From Clostridia bacterium (lineage in GTDB: Bacteria > Bacillota_A > Clostridia > Oscillospirales > CAG-272), in assembly GCA_017407725.1 (NCBI GenBank), contig JAFQWB010000102.1:1-9531 (forward strand): 9,531 bases of DNA, in the 5' to 3' direction. The notes under the pieces are model-generated. The model worked only from the letters and a program-made list of their open reading frames with translations, made no database searches and had not been told where the DNA came from. Numbering within the stretch: the first letter of the stretch is position 1; every line of letters begins with the position of its first letter. Position numbers and translations under genes: made by a program. Shown here piece by piece: positions 1 through 7,366 of the stretch.

Positions 1-672
1 CACCTTTCCCATGAGGGTCTTGACCTCGAGGATACGGGAAATGAGCCTACTTACGAGAAGCCCGGCTTCCTTGAAATGGGCATTTCTCCCCTTCAGGCAC
101 CCGATGTTCCCACATATATCGAGCTTGATTTCGTTCAGGGTACACCCGTAGCCCTCAACGGCGAGAAGATGAGCGCAAAGAACATCATCCTCAAGCTCAA
201 CGAGATCGGCGGAGCAAACGGTATCGGTATCATCGACATCGTTGAGAACCGTCTCGTCGGTATGAAGTGCCGCGGCGTATATGAGACTCCCGGCGGAACT
301 ATCCTTTACAAGGCTCACAGCGTTCTCGAGAGCATCTGCCTTGATAAGATGACACTTCACGAAAAGCAGAAGCTTTCCGTTACTTACGCTGAGCTCGTTT
401 ATAACGGACAGTGGTTTACACCCTTAAGAGAGGCTCTTGCTGCATTTGTAGACAAGACTCAGGAAAACGTTACAGGTAAGGTTCGCTTAAAGCTTTACAA
501 GGGTAACATGATCAATGCAGGCGTATGGAGTAAGTATTCGCTTTACAGCGAAGAGATCGCAACCTTTGGTGAGAGTGATTATAACCAGAAGGATGCTGAA
601 GGATTCATTCAGCTCTTCGGACTTCCCATTAAGGTTCAGGCAATGGTTGACAAGGCTAACGAAAATAAATAA
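1..672 (+). CDS. argG: Argininosuccinate synthase, C-terminal part (5' end outside the window)
   Basis: ArgG condenses citrulline with aspartate, using ATP, to give argininosuccinate in the cytoplasm. The reading frame is open from base 1 and gives 223 residues, roughly the last 55% of a usual protein of about 400 residues. The family pattern is plain: [16 protein letters not shown] at the window start matches the conserved HxSxEGxxLEDPxNEP region. It is followed by [21 protein letters not shown], the well-conserved tetramer and substrate segment. Near the end, [22 protein letters not shown] and the [12 protein letters not shown] tail are typical. The internal ATG at 76 is not the start, because homologous sequence continues upstream of it. 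The gene sits 63 bases before argH, which uses its product. Its codons are richer in C-ending choices (ATC, CTC, AAC) than those of argH, which may mean stronger expression. Confidence 0.97.
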   Translation, partial: HLSHEGLDLEDTGNEPTYEKPGFLEMGISPLQAPDVPTYIELDFVQGTPVALNGEKMSAKNIILKLNEIGGANGIGIIDIVENRLVGMKCRGVYETPGGTILYKAHSVLESICLDKMTLHEKQKLSVTYAELVYNGQWFTPLREALAAFVDKTQENVTGKVRLKLYKGNMINAGVWSKYSLYSEEIATFGESDYNQKDAEGFIQLFGLPIKVQAMVDKANENK

Positions 673-679
673 AGACTGT

Positions 680-709
680 CAGTTCCTCATCGTTTTTGGT
701 GAGGAACTG
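680..709 (+). repeat. Hairpin in the argG-argH gap
   Basis: CAGTTCCTCATCG (680-692) pairs with TGGTGAGGAACTG (697-709) around a TTTT loop. The outer ten pairs are perfect and the inner three include two G-U wobbles. Only a short, interrupted T-run follows (AATCTGGTTTT), and the argH ribosome site comes right after it. It could be a leaky terminator, an RNA-stability or processing element that sets the argG to argH ratio, or a simple transcript barrier. The structure is seen directly; the role is inferred. Confidence 0.6.
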
Positions 710-735
710 AATCTGGTTTTAAGGAGAAATAAAAA

Positions 736-2130
736 GTGGCAAAATTATGGGCAGGCAGAACACTCGGCAATACAGACAAAATTGCCGATGATTTCAATTC
801 GTCGATTCATTTTGATTCGAGAATGTACAAAGAGGATATAAAGGGCAGTATGGCGCATGCCGCAATGCTTGCAAAACAGAATATTATTTCTGATGCTGAA
901 GCCGACAAGATCATAGAAGGTCTTGAGGGTATTCTTGCCGATATTGACAGCGGAGTACTTTCTATAGATATGGCGTCAGAGGATATTCATATGTTTGTTG
1001 AGGAAGTGCTTACCGTTCGTATTGGTGAGGTTGGTAAAAAGCTTCATACCGCAAGAAGCAGAAATGACCAGGTTGCACTTGATATAAGAATGTATCTCAG
1101 AAACGAGGCAAAAGAGATAGTTTCGCTTATAACCGAGCTTGTAACGGCGATAACCGATAAGGCTGAAGAGCATAAATCCGACATTATGCCGGGGTATACA
1201 CATCTTCAGAGAGCACAGCCCATAACCTTCGGTCACCACCTTCTCGCTTATTCAATGATGCTGCTCCGTGATATCGACAGATTCACGGATGCGGTGAAGA
1301 GAATGAATATATCGCCTATCGGATCGTGTGCTCTTGCCGGAACCACTTATAATACAGACAGATTCTTCGAGGCAGAGAAGCTCCTTTTTGACGGAGTTTG
1401 TCAGAACAGTATCGACGGTGTTTCGGACAGAGATTTCTGTGTAGAGCTTATGAGCGCTGTTTCTATTCTTATGATGCACCTTTCGCGTTTTTCTGAGGAG
1501 ATCATACTCTGGTCGAGCTGGGAGTTCAAATTCGTTGAGCTTTCCGATTCATATACGACAGGCTCATCTATAATGCCGCAGAAGAAAAATCCCGATATGG
1601 CTGAGCTTATACGCGGCAAGACGGGAAGAGTGTACGGTGATCTTATGGCTCTTCTGACAACTCTGAAAGGACTTCCGCTTGCATATAATAAGGATATGCA
1701 GGAAGACAAAGAGGCTGTATTTGACTCGGTTGATACGGTGAAAATGTGTCTTAAGGTCATGATTCCCATGATTGAAACAATGAAGGCTCGTACCGACAAT
1801 ATGAAAATGGCGGCTCAGAAAGGATTTATCAATGCAACAGATATGGCAGACTACCTTGTGAAGAAAGGTATGCCGTTCAGATCTGCATATAAGATTTCGG
1901 GAGAGATTGTTGCAAGGTGTATCAAGGAAGACAAGGTACTTGAAAATCTTCCGCTTGATTGCTATAGGGAATATTCCGAGCTTTTCGAGGAAGACCTTTA
2001 TAACGAGATAAGTCTTGAAACGTGTGTTGCAAAGCGTATTTCGTTCGGCGGAACTTCTGTTGAGTCGGTCGTAACACAGATCGAATACGTAAGAAATAAA
2101 ATATCTGAAATAACATCAAAGGAGATATGA
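736..2130 (+). CDS. argH: Argininosuccinate lyase
   Basis: ArgH splits argininosuccinate into arginine and fumarate, the last step of arginine synthesis. The 464-residue protein has the usual family length. It carries the fumarase/aspartase superfamily signatures: TARSRNDQ (105-112), YTHLQRAQP (154-162, with the conserved histidine H156) and the flexible catalytic loop [12 protein letters not shown] (276-287) with its serines. The start is a GTG, set by AAGGAG at 721-726 nine bases upstream and by the family N-terminus MAKLWAGR; no better ATG is placed there. The stop overlaps the first possible ATG of argF, so the two are probably translationally coupled. Alternatives in the superfamily (adenylosuccinate lyase, fumarase, aspartase) are excluded by the ArgH-type N-terminus, the TARSRNDQ motif and the position between argG and argF. 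Confidence 0.98.
   Translation: MAKLWAGRTLGNTDKIADDFNSSIHFDSRMYKEDIKGSMAHAAMLAKQNIISDAEADKIIEGLEGILADIDSGVLSIDMASEDIHMFVEEVLTVRIGEVGKKLHTARSRNDQVALDIRMYLRNEAKEIVSLITELVTAITDKAEEHKSDIMPGYTHLQRAQPITFGHHLLAYSMMLLRDIDRFTDAVKRMNISPIGSCALAGTTYNTDRFFEAEKLLFDGVCQNSIDGVSDRDFCVELMSAVSILMMHLSRFSEEIILWSSWEFKFVELSDSYTTGSSIMPQKKNPDMAELIRGKTGRVYGDLMALLTTLKGLPLAYNKDMQEDKEAVFDSVDTVKMCLKVMIPMIETMKARTDNMKMAAQKGFINATDMADYLVKKGMPFRSAYKISGEIVARCIKEDKVLENLPLDCYREYSELFEEDLYNEISLETCVAKRISFGGTSVESVVTQIEYVRNKISEITSKEI
2118..2124 (+). promoter_or_regulatory. Ribosome binding site that decides the argF start
   Basis: AAAGGAG lies inside the last codons of argH. It is only two bases from the ATG at 2127 but eight bases from the ATG at 2133, which favours the second as the true argF start. 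Confidence 0.7.
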
Positions 2131-2132
2131 GG

Positions 2133-3131
2133 ATGAATTTCAAGGGTAAGAATTTTTTAACGCTCCTTGACTTTTCAAAGGATGAAATAGAGGCGCTTAT
2201 TGCGCTTTCCGCCGATTTCAAAGCAAAGAAAAAGAACGGTATAGCGCATAAGATTTGCGATGGAAAAAATATAGCACTTGTATTTGAAAAGACAAGCACA
2301 AGAACAAGATGTGCCTTTGAAGTTGCTGCAGCAGATCTCGGAATGCATCCCGTATATCTTGATCCCAAAAGCTCTCAGATGGGTAAGAAGGAAAGCATAG
2401 CCGATACTGCAAGAGTTCTTGGCAGAATGTTTGACGGAATTGAATATCGCGGATTCGGTCAGGAGATAGTTGAGGATCTTGCAAAATATGCAGGTGTACC
2501 TGTGTGGAACGGTCTTACAAATGAATATCATCCGACACAGATACTCGCTGATTTTTTGACTATCAAGGAAAAATTCGGAAAGTTAAACGGAATAAAGCTC
2601 GTTTATATGGGCGATGCAAGATATAACATGGGAAATTCGCTTATGATAGGATGCGCAAAGCTCGGTATGCATTTCGTTGCTTGTGCTCCCGAGAAGTATT
2701 TCCCGAACAAAGAGCTTGTTGATAAGTGCGGGGAATTTGCAAAAGAAAGCGGAGCTATTCTTGAGTTTATAGAGAATCCCGAAGAAGCGGTCAAGGGAGC
2801 AAACGTTATATATACCGACGTGTGGGTATCTATGGGTGAGCCCGAAGAGGTGTGGAAGGAGAGAATTGTAGATCTCACACCGTACAGAGTTACGTCAGAG
2901 CTTATGAATGTTGCAGGGGAGGGCTGTAAATTCATGCACTGTCTCCCTGCATTCCACGATCTTAAGACCGAGACAGGAATGGCGATATTTGAAAAGTTCG
3001 GTATTGATTGCATGGAGGTTACCGACGAGGTATTTGAAAGCGATGCTTCTATCGTGTTTGACGAGGCAGAGAACAGAATGCACACCATAAAAGCTGTAAT
3101 GGCTGCAACACTTACCGACATACTTGGATAA
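2133..3131 (+). CDS. argF: Ornithine carbamoyltransferase
   Basis: The enzyme joins carbamoyl phosphate and ornithine to give citrulline, the substrate of ArgG. From the ATG at 2133 it is 332 residues, the normal length. Visible motifs are the carbamoyl-phosphate loop STRTR (55-59), HPTQ (133-136), the ornithine-binding segment DVWVSMG (229-235) and HCLP (269-272). The C-terminus ([20 protein letters not shown]) closely resembles the enterobacterial ArgF/ArgI and ArcB type. An in-frame ATG at 2127 overlaps the argH stop and would add two residues, but its spacing to the ribosome site is poor. A catabolic ArcB role is possible on sequence alone. Its place behind argG and argH and the absence of arcA or arcC nearby argue for biosynthesis. 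A strong terminator follows at once, so argF is the last gene of this operon. Confidence 0.96.
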   Translation: MNFKGKNFLTLLDFSKDEIEALIALSADFKAKKKNGIAHKICDGKNIALVFEKTSTRTRCAFEVAAADLGMHPVYLDPKSSQMGKKESIADTARVLGRMFDGIEYRGFGQEIVEDLAKYAGVPVWNGLTNEYHPTQILADFLTIKEKFGKLNGIKLVYMGDARYNMGNSLMIGCAKLGMHFVACAPEKYFPNKELVDKCGEFAKESGAILEFIENPEEAVKGANVIYTDVWVSMGEPEEVWKERIVDLTPYRVTSELMNVAGEGCKFMHCLPAFHDLKTETGMAIFEKFGIDCMEVTDEVFESDASIVFDEAENRMHTIKAVMAATLTDILG

Positions 3132-3140
3132 AGATAAATA

Positions 3141-3175
3141 AAATGCGAAGGATTTATTCTTTCGCATTTTTTTTT
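3141..3175 (+). terminator. Intrinsic terminator of the arg operon
   Basis: AAATGCGAAGGA (3141-3152) pairs over 12 positions, one of them a G-U wobble, with TCTTTCGCATTT (3158-3169) around a five-base loop. The helix runs into nine T residues (3167-3175). It begins ten bases after the argF stop codon. Confidence 0.95.
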
Positions 3176-3219
3176 ACATTTTTACAGTTAATAATAAAAA
3201 ATACATTTTTACTGAAATT

Positions 3220-3245
3220 CGAGGGTAACCGAGAGGTTGTCCTCG
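3220..3245 (+). repeat. GNRA-capped intergenic hairpin of unknown role
   Basis: CGAGGGTAACC (3220-3230) pairs along its whole length with GGTTGTCCTCG (3235-3245), using two wobbles, around a GAGA tetraloop. GCTATTTTT follows, a weak T-run. It may be a back-up terminator for the arg operon or a small structured RNA or repeat. It lies about 80 bases upstream of the purE promoter, so it is not part of the pur leader. The rest of the gap from 3246 to 3327 is AT-rich and shows no gene. Confidence 0.5.
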
Positions 3246-3327
3246 GCTATTTTTGCGTATAGTAAAATTCATCAAAAAGAAGTTAAAAAACGATATATTT
3301 ATTGTTACTTAAAAAGAACTATTTCTA

Positions 3328-3356
3328 TTGACAAAAAAAAGAATATATGATATTAT
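3328..3356 (+). promoter_or_regulatory. Sigma-A promoter of the purine operon
   Basis: A perfect -35 box TTGACA (3328-3333) is followed, after exactly 17 bases, by TATTAT (3351-3356), one mismatch from TATAAT. A start near 3363 would place the riboswitch aptamer about 14 bases into the transcript. A/T tracts just upstream (about 3275-3320) could act as an UP element. I see no Bacillus-type PurR box. Confidence 0.88.
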
Positions 3357-3376
3357 ATTTAAGTAAAAACCAATAG

Positions 3377-3464
3377 GATTTCTGCGACTGACGGATAGTT
3401 GTGCATAAACACAGTGGAACAGGAATCATCACAAAGGAAATATCCTTTGCCGACCGTCTGGGCA
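3377..3464 (+). ncRNA. ZTP/ZMP riboswitch aptamer (pfl motif)
   Basis: The leader has the conserved parts of the pfl class in order. P1 is GATTTC (3377-3382) with GGAATC (3422-3427). The GCGACTGACGG core follows at 3384-3394. P2 is TGTG (3400-3403) with CACA (3410-3413), followed by a GTGGAA purine segment. A linker hairpin has AAAGGA (3433-3438) and TCCTTT (3443-3448). P3 is TGCC (3448-3451) with GGCA (3461-3464), whose loop GACCGTCTG holds CCGTC (3454-3458), able to form the pseudoknot with GACGG (3390-3394). The near-invariant CCGnCUGGGCA end is the hallmark. The class binds ZMP (AICAR) and ZTP, which build up when 10-formyltetrahydrofolate is short, and it is known upstream of purine and folate genes. 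A folate (THF) aptamer does not fit. The class call is by motif recognition and hand folding. Confidence 0.9.
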
Positions 3465-3503
3465 CACTTGTTTTACACGCGTGGAACGAGTGCGCCTTTT
3501 TTT
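3461..3503 (+). terminator. Riboswitch-controlled intrinsic terminator before purE
   Basis: The strand 3461-3476 pairs with 3481-3496 over 16 positions (one A-C mismatch, some wobbles) around the loop ACGC, followed by seven T residues (3497-3503). Its first bases, GGC at 3461-3463, are also the 3' strand of aptamer P3, so the folded aptamer and the full terminator compete. This predicts that ligand binding allows read-through into the pur genes. Confidence 0.88.
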
Positions 3504-3524
3504 AATTCATTTTGGAGGATAAGT

Positions 3525-4019
3525 ATGAAAAAAGTTGGAATTGTTATGGGTAGCGACAGTGATCTTCCCATAATTCGTAAAGCAACCGAAGTGCTTGACA
3601 GTCTTTCTATACCTTACGAGGTACACGTTTACTCAGCACACAGAACCCCCACAGAGGCGGCTGATTTTGCGGCAGGTGCAAGAGAGAACGGATTCGGAGT
3701 TCTTATCGCGGCTGCAGGAATGGCGGCACACCTTGCAGGAGCAGTTGCGGCAAGAACAACACTTCCCGTAATTGGTATTCCTTGTAAGTCTTCTGTTCTT
3801 GACGGCGTTGATGCACTTTATTCCACAGTTCAGATGCCCACCGGAATTCCGGTTGCAACTGTTGCTATTAACGGAGGAGCAAATGCGGCACTTCTCGCGG
3901 CACAGATGATTGCTATCGAGGATAAGGCTCTTGCAGAAAAGCTTGATGGCAAGAGAGCATCGGATGCGGCAAAGGTTCTTGAAAAAGATGCGCTTATATG
4001 CGCTGAATTTAATAAGTAA
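3525..4019 (+). CDS. purE: 5-(carboxyamino)imidazole ribonucleotide mutase, class I PurE
   Basis: PurE makes 4-carboxy-5-aminoimidazole ribonucleotide. Class I enzymes rearrange N5-CAIR made by PurK; class II use AIR and CO2 directly. The 164-residue protein has MGSDSD (8-13), SAHRTP (37-42), AGMAAHLAG (64-72, with H69) and VQMPTGIPVATVAI (102-115). SAHRTP together with the AAHL segment is the class I pattern, whereas class II has SAHK and AGRSN. The start at 3525 is set by GGAGG at 3514-3518 and the family N-terminus MKKVGIVMGS. The frame is open upstream to a GTG at 3399, but that runs through the riboswitch and terminator and is not coding. PurE is the first gene of the operon. No purK is visible, so N5-CAIR must come from a gene elsewhere or from non-enzymatic chemistry in high CO2. 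Confidence 0.97.
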   Translation: MKKVGIVMGSDSDLPIIRKATEVLDSLSIPYEVHVYSAHRTPTEAADFAAGARENGFGVLIAAAGMAAHLAGAVAARTTLPVIGIPCKSSVLDGVDALYSTVQMPTGIPVATVAINGGANAALLAAQMIAIEDKALAEKLDGKRASDAAKVLEKDALICAEFNK

Positions 4020-4054
4020 TTAATAAAATTTAAGTTATATCAAGGAGAATAACA

Positions 4055-4741
4055 ATGAAAAAAGATCTCGTTTACTCAGGAAAAACCAAGGATGTATTTA
4101 AGCTCGATAACGGAAACTACCTTCTCAAGTTCAAGGATGACTGCACAGGCAAAGACGGTGTATTCGATCCCGGTGAGAACTCTGTAGGACTTACAATTGA
4201 GGGTGTTGGCGACGTTAATCTTCGTATGTCTATCTACTATTTCGAAAAGATCAATGCAGCAGGAATCAGAACACACTACATCAGTGCGGATCTTGATAAC
4301 ACAACAATGGAGGTTGTACCTGCAAAGGCATTCGGTAAGGGACTTGAGGTTATCTGCCGTCACAAGGCAGTAGGAAGCTTCTTCCGCCGCTACAGCGATT
4401 ACATTGAAGAGGGTGCAGATCTTCCCGCATACGTTGAAATGACTTTCAAGAACGATGCTAAGGGTGACCCGCTTGTAACAAAGGACGGTCTTGTTGTTCT
4501 CGGCGTTATGACTGACGAGCAGTATGACTCCATGAAGGAAATGACTCAGAAGATCACAAAGATCGTTGCAGACGATCTTCTTGAAAAGGGTCTTGTTCTT
4601 TACGATATTAAGTTTGAATTCGGATACGATGCAGACGGAAACGTTATTCTCATTGACGAGATCGCATCGGGTAATATGCGTGTATATAAGGACGGCGTTT
4701 ACGTTGATCCTATGACACTTTCAAAGCTTTTCTTTGCATAA
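4055..4741 (+). CDS. purC: SAICAR synthetase
   Basis: PurC joins CAIR to aspartate with ATP to give SAICAR, using the product of PurE encoded just upstream. The 228 residues fit the short bacterial form. The N-terminal strand [11 protein letters not shown] (5-15) is the usual ATP-grasp-like start, [20 protein letters not shown] (26-45) is the substrate and nucleotide loop region, and YDIKFEFG with ILIDEI (183-203) is the family signature that carries metal-binding acidic residues. [11 protein letters not shown] (102-112) fits the conserved Arg-rich substrate site. AAGGAG sits eight bases before the ATG. The gap after purE is 35 bases with no terminator, so the genes should be co-transcribed. 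The next purine enzyme, PurB, is not in the window. Confidence 0.96.
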   Translation: MKKDLVYSGKTKDVFKLDNGNYLLKFKDDCTGKDGVFDPGENSVGLTIEGVGDVNLRMSIYYFEKINAAGIRTHYISADLDNTTMEVVPAKAFGKGLEVICRHKAVGSFFRRYSDYIEEGADLPAYVEMTFKNDAKGDPLVTKDGLVVLGVMTDEQYDSMKEMTQKITKIVADDLLEKGLVLYDIKFEFGYDADGNVILIDEIASGNMRVYKDGVYVDPMTLSKLFFA

Positions 4742-4779
4742 AAGATAAAAAGCACAGTATATAATTTTCAGGAGAAAAA

Positions 4780-6204
4780 ATGGGTGGATTTTTTGGAATA
4801 GCTTCAAAGGCAGACAGTCTTGTAGACGTCTTCTTTGGGGTAGACTACCATTCGCATCTCGGTACACGAAGCGCGGGAATTGCCGTGTACGATACTGAGC
4901 TCGGACTTCAGAGAAAGATTCATAATATTGATAATTCTCCCTTCAGAACAAAATTCGAGCACATTTTCGATGAAATGAAGGGACATTCCGCAATAGGATG
5001 TATCAACGACTCTGACCCTCAGCCTCTTATTGTTAGATCGAATATCGGTACGTATGCAATCTGTGTTGTTGGAGCTATAAACAATTACGAGGCGCTTATA
5101 AACCAGTATCTTTCGTTCAGCGGCGGTCACTTCAGTGCAATGACGGGCGGTAAAGTAAATATTACAGAGCTCGTTGCTGCAATGATAAACCAGAAAAGCA
5201 ATTTCGTTGACGGTATAAAGTTTGCTCAGAGCGTCATTGACGGAACTGCGGCAATACTCATCTTAAAGGATGACGGCTCAATAATTGCCGCTCGCGACAG
5301 ACTCGGCAGACTTCCTATGCTCATAGGAAAGAACGAGCTCGGATACAGCGTTTCGTTCGAATCCTTTGCTTACATGAAGCTTGGATATAAGGATGAAAAG
5401 GAGCTTGGACCGGGCGAGATAGTTGAGATTACGGCAAACGGAATCAAGGAGCTCGCGGCACCGGGAAAGGAAATGCGCATTTGTGCATTCCTTTGGTCGT
5501 ATTACGGATACCCCAACTCAACCTACGAGGGTGTAAACGTTGAGGCTATGAGATACCGTAACGGAGCAATAATGGCTGAAAGAGATGCTTTGGACGGAAA
5601 AATAAATGACATTGACTACGTTGGAGGCGTGCCGGATTCGGGAACTCCTCATGCAATAGGATACGCAAATAAAAGCGGAGTTCCTTTTGCAAGACCCTTT
5701 ATAAAGTATACTCCCACCTGGCCGAGAAGCTTTACTACCGCAACGCAGGTTGACAGAAAGAAAGTTGCAAAAATGAAGCTTGTTCCGGTTCACGAGCTTA
5801 TTACCGATAAAAATCTTCTTCTCGTAGATGATTCGATAGTTCGCGGAACTCAGCTTAAGGAAACGGTAGATTTCCTTTACGATAACGGAGCAAAGACCGT
5901 ACATGCAAGATCTGCATGTCCTCCGGTAATGTTCGGATGTAAGTATCTCAATTTCACAAGATCGACAAGTGATATGGAGCTTATTGCAAGAAGAGCGATC
6001 ATGGCACTTGAGGGAGAAAAGGGATTCGATTATATTGACGAATATCAGAGCCCCGATACCGAAAGAGGAAAGAAGCTTCGTGATTGGATTTGTGACAATA
6101 TGCATTTTGCATCTCTTGAATTCCAGTCTCTCGAAGGAATAATCAAAGCAATAGGACTTGATAGCTGTAAGCTCTGTACTTACTGCTGGAACGGAAAAGA
6201 ATAA
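4780..6204 (+). CDS. purF: Divergent amidophosphoribosyltransferase (PurF) without the glutaminase cysteine
   Basis: PurF makes phosphoribosylamine from PRPP and glutamine-derived ammonia, the first committed purine step. The 474 residues have the normal two-domain length. The C-terminal domain is convincing: VPDSGTP (284-290), the PRPP loop LLLVDDSIVRGTQ (346-358), and probable Fe-S ligands C235, C387 and the C463/C466/C469 cluster, which match the Bacillus-type iron-sulfur enzyme. The N-terminal Ntn domain is odd. It begins MGGFFGIASK where the family has CGVFGI, so the nucleophilic Cys is Gly. RYST, the oxyanion NG pair and the following Asp are also not conserved (IGCINDSDPQP at 72-81, VVGAINN at 96-102). 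The start is firm: AGGAG precedes it, an in-frame stop lies at 4762-4764, and no upstream codon supplies Cys. From memory, similar MGG-type proteins annotated as PurF occur in Clostridia and Bacteroidetes. The function may be ammonia-dependent, or another protein may supply ammonia. Confidence 0.9.
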   Translation: MGGFFGIASKADSLVDVFFGVDYHSHLGTRSAGIAVYDTELGLQRKIHNIDNSPFRTKFEHIFDEMKGHSAIGCINDSDPQPLIVRSNIGTYAICVVGAINNYEALINQYLSFSGGHFSAMTGGKVNITELVAAMINQKSNFVDGIKFAQSVIDGTAAILILKDDGSIIAARDRLGRLPMLIGKNELGYSVSFESFAYMKLGYKDEKELGPGEIVEITANGIKELAAPGKEMRICAFLWSYYGYPNSTYEGVNVEAMRYRNGAIMAERDALDGKINDIDYVGGVPDSGTPHAIGYANKSGVPFARPFIKYTPTWPRSFTTATQVDRKKVAKMKLVPVHELITDKNLLLVDDSIVRGTQLKETVDFLYDNGAKTVHARSACPPVMFGCKYLNFTRSTSDMELIARRAIMALEGEKGFDYIDEYQSPDTERGKKLRDWICDNMHFASLEFQSLEGIIKAIGLDSCKLCTYCWNGKE

Positions 6205-6241
6205 AAAAGAAAGTGTCTGACACTAACGGAAAGGATTAAAA

Positions 6242-7285
6242 ATGAACGAACTTTCAAGATCTGAAAGCTATGCAGCTGCAGGTGTTGATATTACTGCAGG
6301 ATATAAAGCTGTAGAGCTTATGAAAACACATATTGCCAAAACAATGACATCGGGCGTATGCTCTGATATCGGCGGATTTGGCGGACTTTTTGAGCTTGAT
6401 CTTACAGGAATTACTCGTCCCGTGCTTGTAAGCGGAACAGACGGCGTTGGAACAAAGCTTAAGCTCGCTTTTATTATGGATAAGCACGATACGGTAGGAA
6501 TCGACTGCGTTGCTATGTGTGTTAACGACATTATATGCAGCGGAGCGAAGCCGCTCTTCTTCCTTGACTATATTGCATGCGGCAAGAATGTTCCTGAAAG
6601 AATTGCAGATATAGTAAAGGGTGTTTGCGAGGGATGCGTTCAGTCCGGTGCGGCTCTTATCGGCGGAGAAACTGCTGAAATGCCCGGATTCTATCCCGTT
6701 GACGAATACGACCTTGCAGGATACTGCACAGGCGTTGTTGATAAGTCCAAGATCATTGATAACAAGACAATGAAAGCAGGCGACGTTATAATTGCACTCG
6801 CATCAAGCGGCGTACATTCTAACGGATTTTCTCTTGTAAGAAAGGTATTTGACGTTGAGAATTCCGATATCAAGACCCCTCTTGACTGTCTTGGCGGAAA
6901 GAGCGTTGGAGAAACACTCTTAACACCTACAAAGATCTACGTTAAGTCTGTTCTTGCACTTCTCGAGAAGGTTAACGTAAGAGCTATTTCTCATATCACA
7001 GGCGGCGGCTTCTACGAGAATATACCGCGTAGCATCCCGGACGGATTCGGTGCTAAGATCGTTAAGGAAAACGTAAAGATCCTTCCTATATTCGACCTTA
7101 TCGCAAAGGTTGGCGGCATTTCTGAAAGAGATATGTTCAACACATTCAATATGGGTGTAGGAATGAGCATCGTTGTCCCTGCAAACGAGGTTGATACCGC
7201 ACTTGAGATACTCAAGGAATGTGGAGAGGACGCTTACGTGATCGGTGAGATCGTAGAGTCTGACAGCAAGATTACAATTTGCTGA
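6242..7285 (+). CDS. purM: Phosphoribosylformylglycinamidine cyclo-ligase (AIR synthetase)
   Basis: PurM closes the imidazole ring: FGAM plus ATP gives AIR, which feeds PurE. The 347 residues match the family length. Motifs are SYAAAGVDI (9-17), the glycine-rich GTDGVGTKL (65-73), [10 protein letters not shown] (88-97), [11 protein letters not shown] (141-151), [13 protein letters not shown] (188-200) and, later, [13 protein letters not shown], all typical of the PurM/SelD/HypE ATP-binding superfamily in the PurM arrangement. The start ATG is preceded by GGAAAGGA at 6228-6235. The gap after purF is 37 bases and holds the small palindrome AGTGTCTGACACT, with no T-run. The enzyme that makes its substrate (PurL, or PurL with PurS and PurQ) is not in this window. 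Confidence 0.98.
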   Translation: MNELSRSESYAAAGVDITAGYKAVELMKTHIAKTMTSGVCSDIGGFGGLFELDLTGITRPVLVSGTDGVGTKLKLAFIMDKHDTVGIDCVAMCVNDIICSGAKPLFFLDYIACGKNVPERIADIVKGVCEGCVQSGAALIGGETAEMPGFYPVDEYDLAGYCTGVVDKSKIIDNKTMKAGDVIIALASSGVHSNGFSLVRKVFDVENSDIKTPLDCLGGKSVGETLLTPTKIYVKSVLALLEKVNVRAISHITGGGFYENIPRSIPDGFGAKIVKENVKILPIFDLIAKVGGISERDMFNTFNMGVGMSIVVPANEVDTALEILKECGEDAYVIGEIVESDSKITIC

Positions 7286-7366
7286 TTTTTCATAGCCGCA
7301 CTGATGCGGAGATGATAATATAAGATTTCGTTAATAAGGAATCATTTCGTTGGAAAGGGAAAAGTG

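Noticed and set aside
515..841. 108-codon reading frame across the argG end and the argH start
   Set aside because: It overlaps two certain genes in another frame, spans the intergenic hairpin and has no recognisable protein features.
3176..3370. PurR operator upstream of purE
   Set aside because: No paired CCGAAC-type boxes were found around the promoter.
3399..3524. In-frame GTG that would extend PurE by 42 residues, or act as a leader peptide
   Set aside because: The extension runs through the riboswitch and terminator, has no PurE-like sequence and lacks a ribosome site. The ATG at 3525 has a strong one and the family N-terminus.
3363..3524. Folate (THF) riboswitch or purine riboswitch as the pur leader
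   Set aside because: The conserved core and the CCGTCTGGGCA end match the ZTP class. The three-way-junction motifs of purine aptamers and the THF aptamer motifs are not present.
5518..6105. Long antisense reading frame over purF
   Set aside because: It is a shadow of purF codon pattern, with Cys- and Ser-rich composition, no ribosome site and no family resemblance. The same holds for the other minus-strand frames in the window.
7296..7309. CCGCA-CTGA-TGCGG hairpin between purM and purN as a terminator
   Set aside because: The stem has only five pairs and no T-run follows, so it should not stop transcription.
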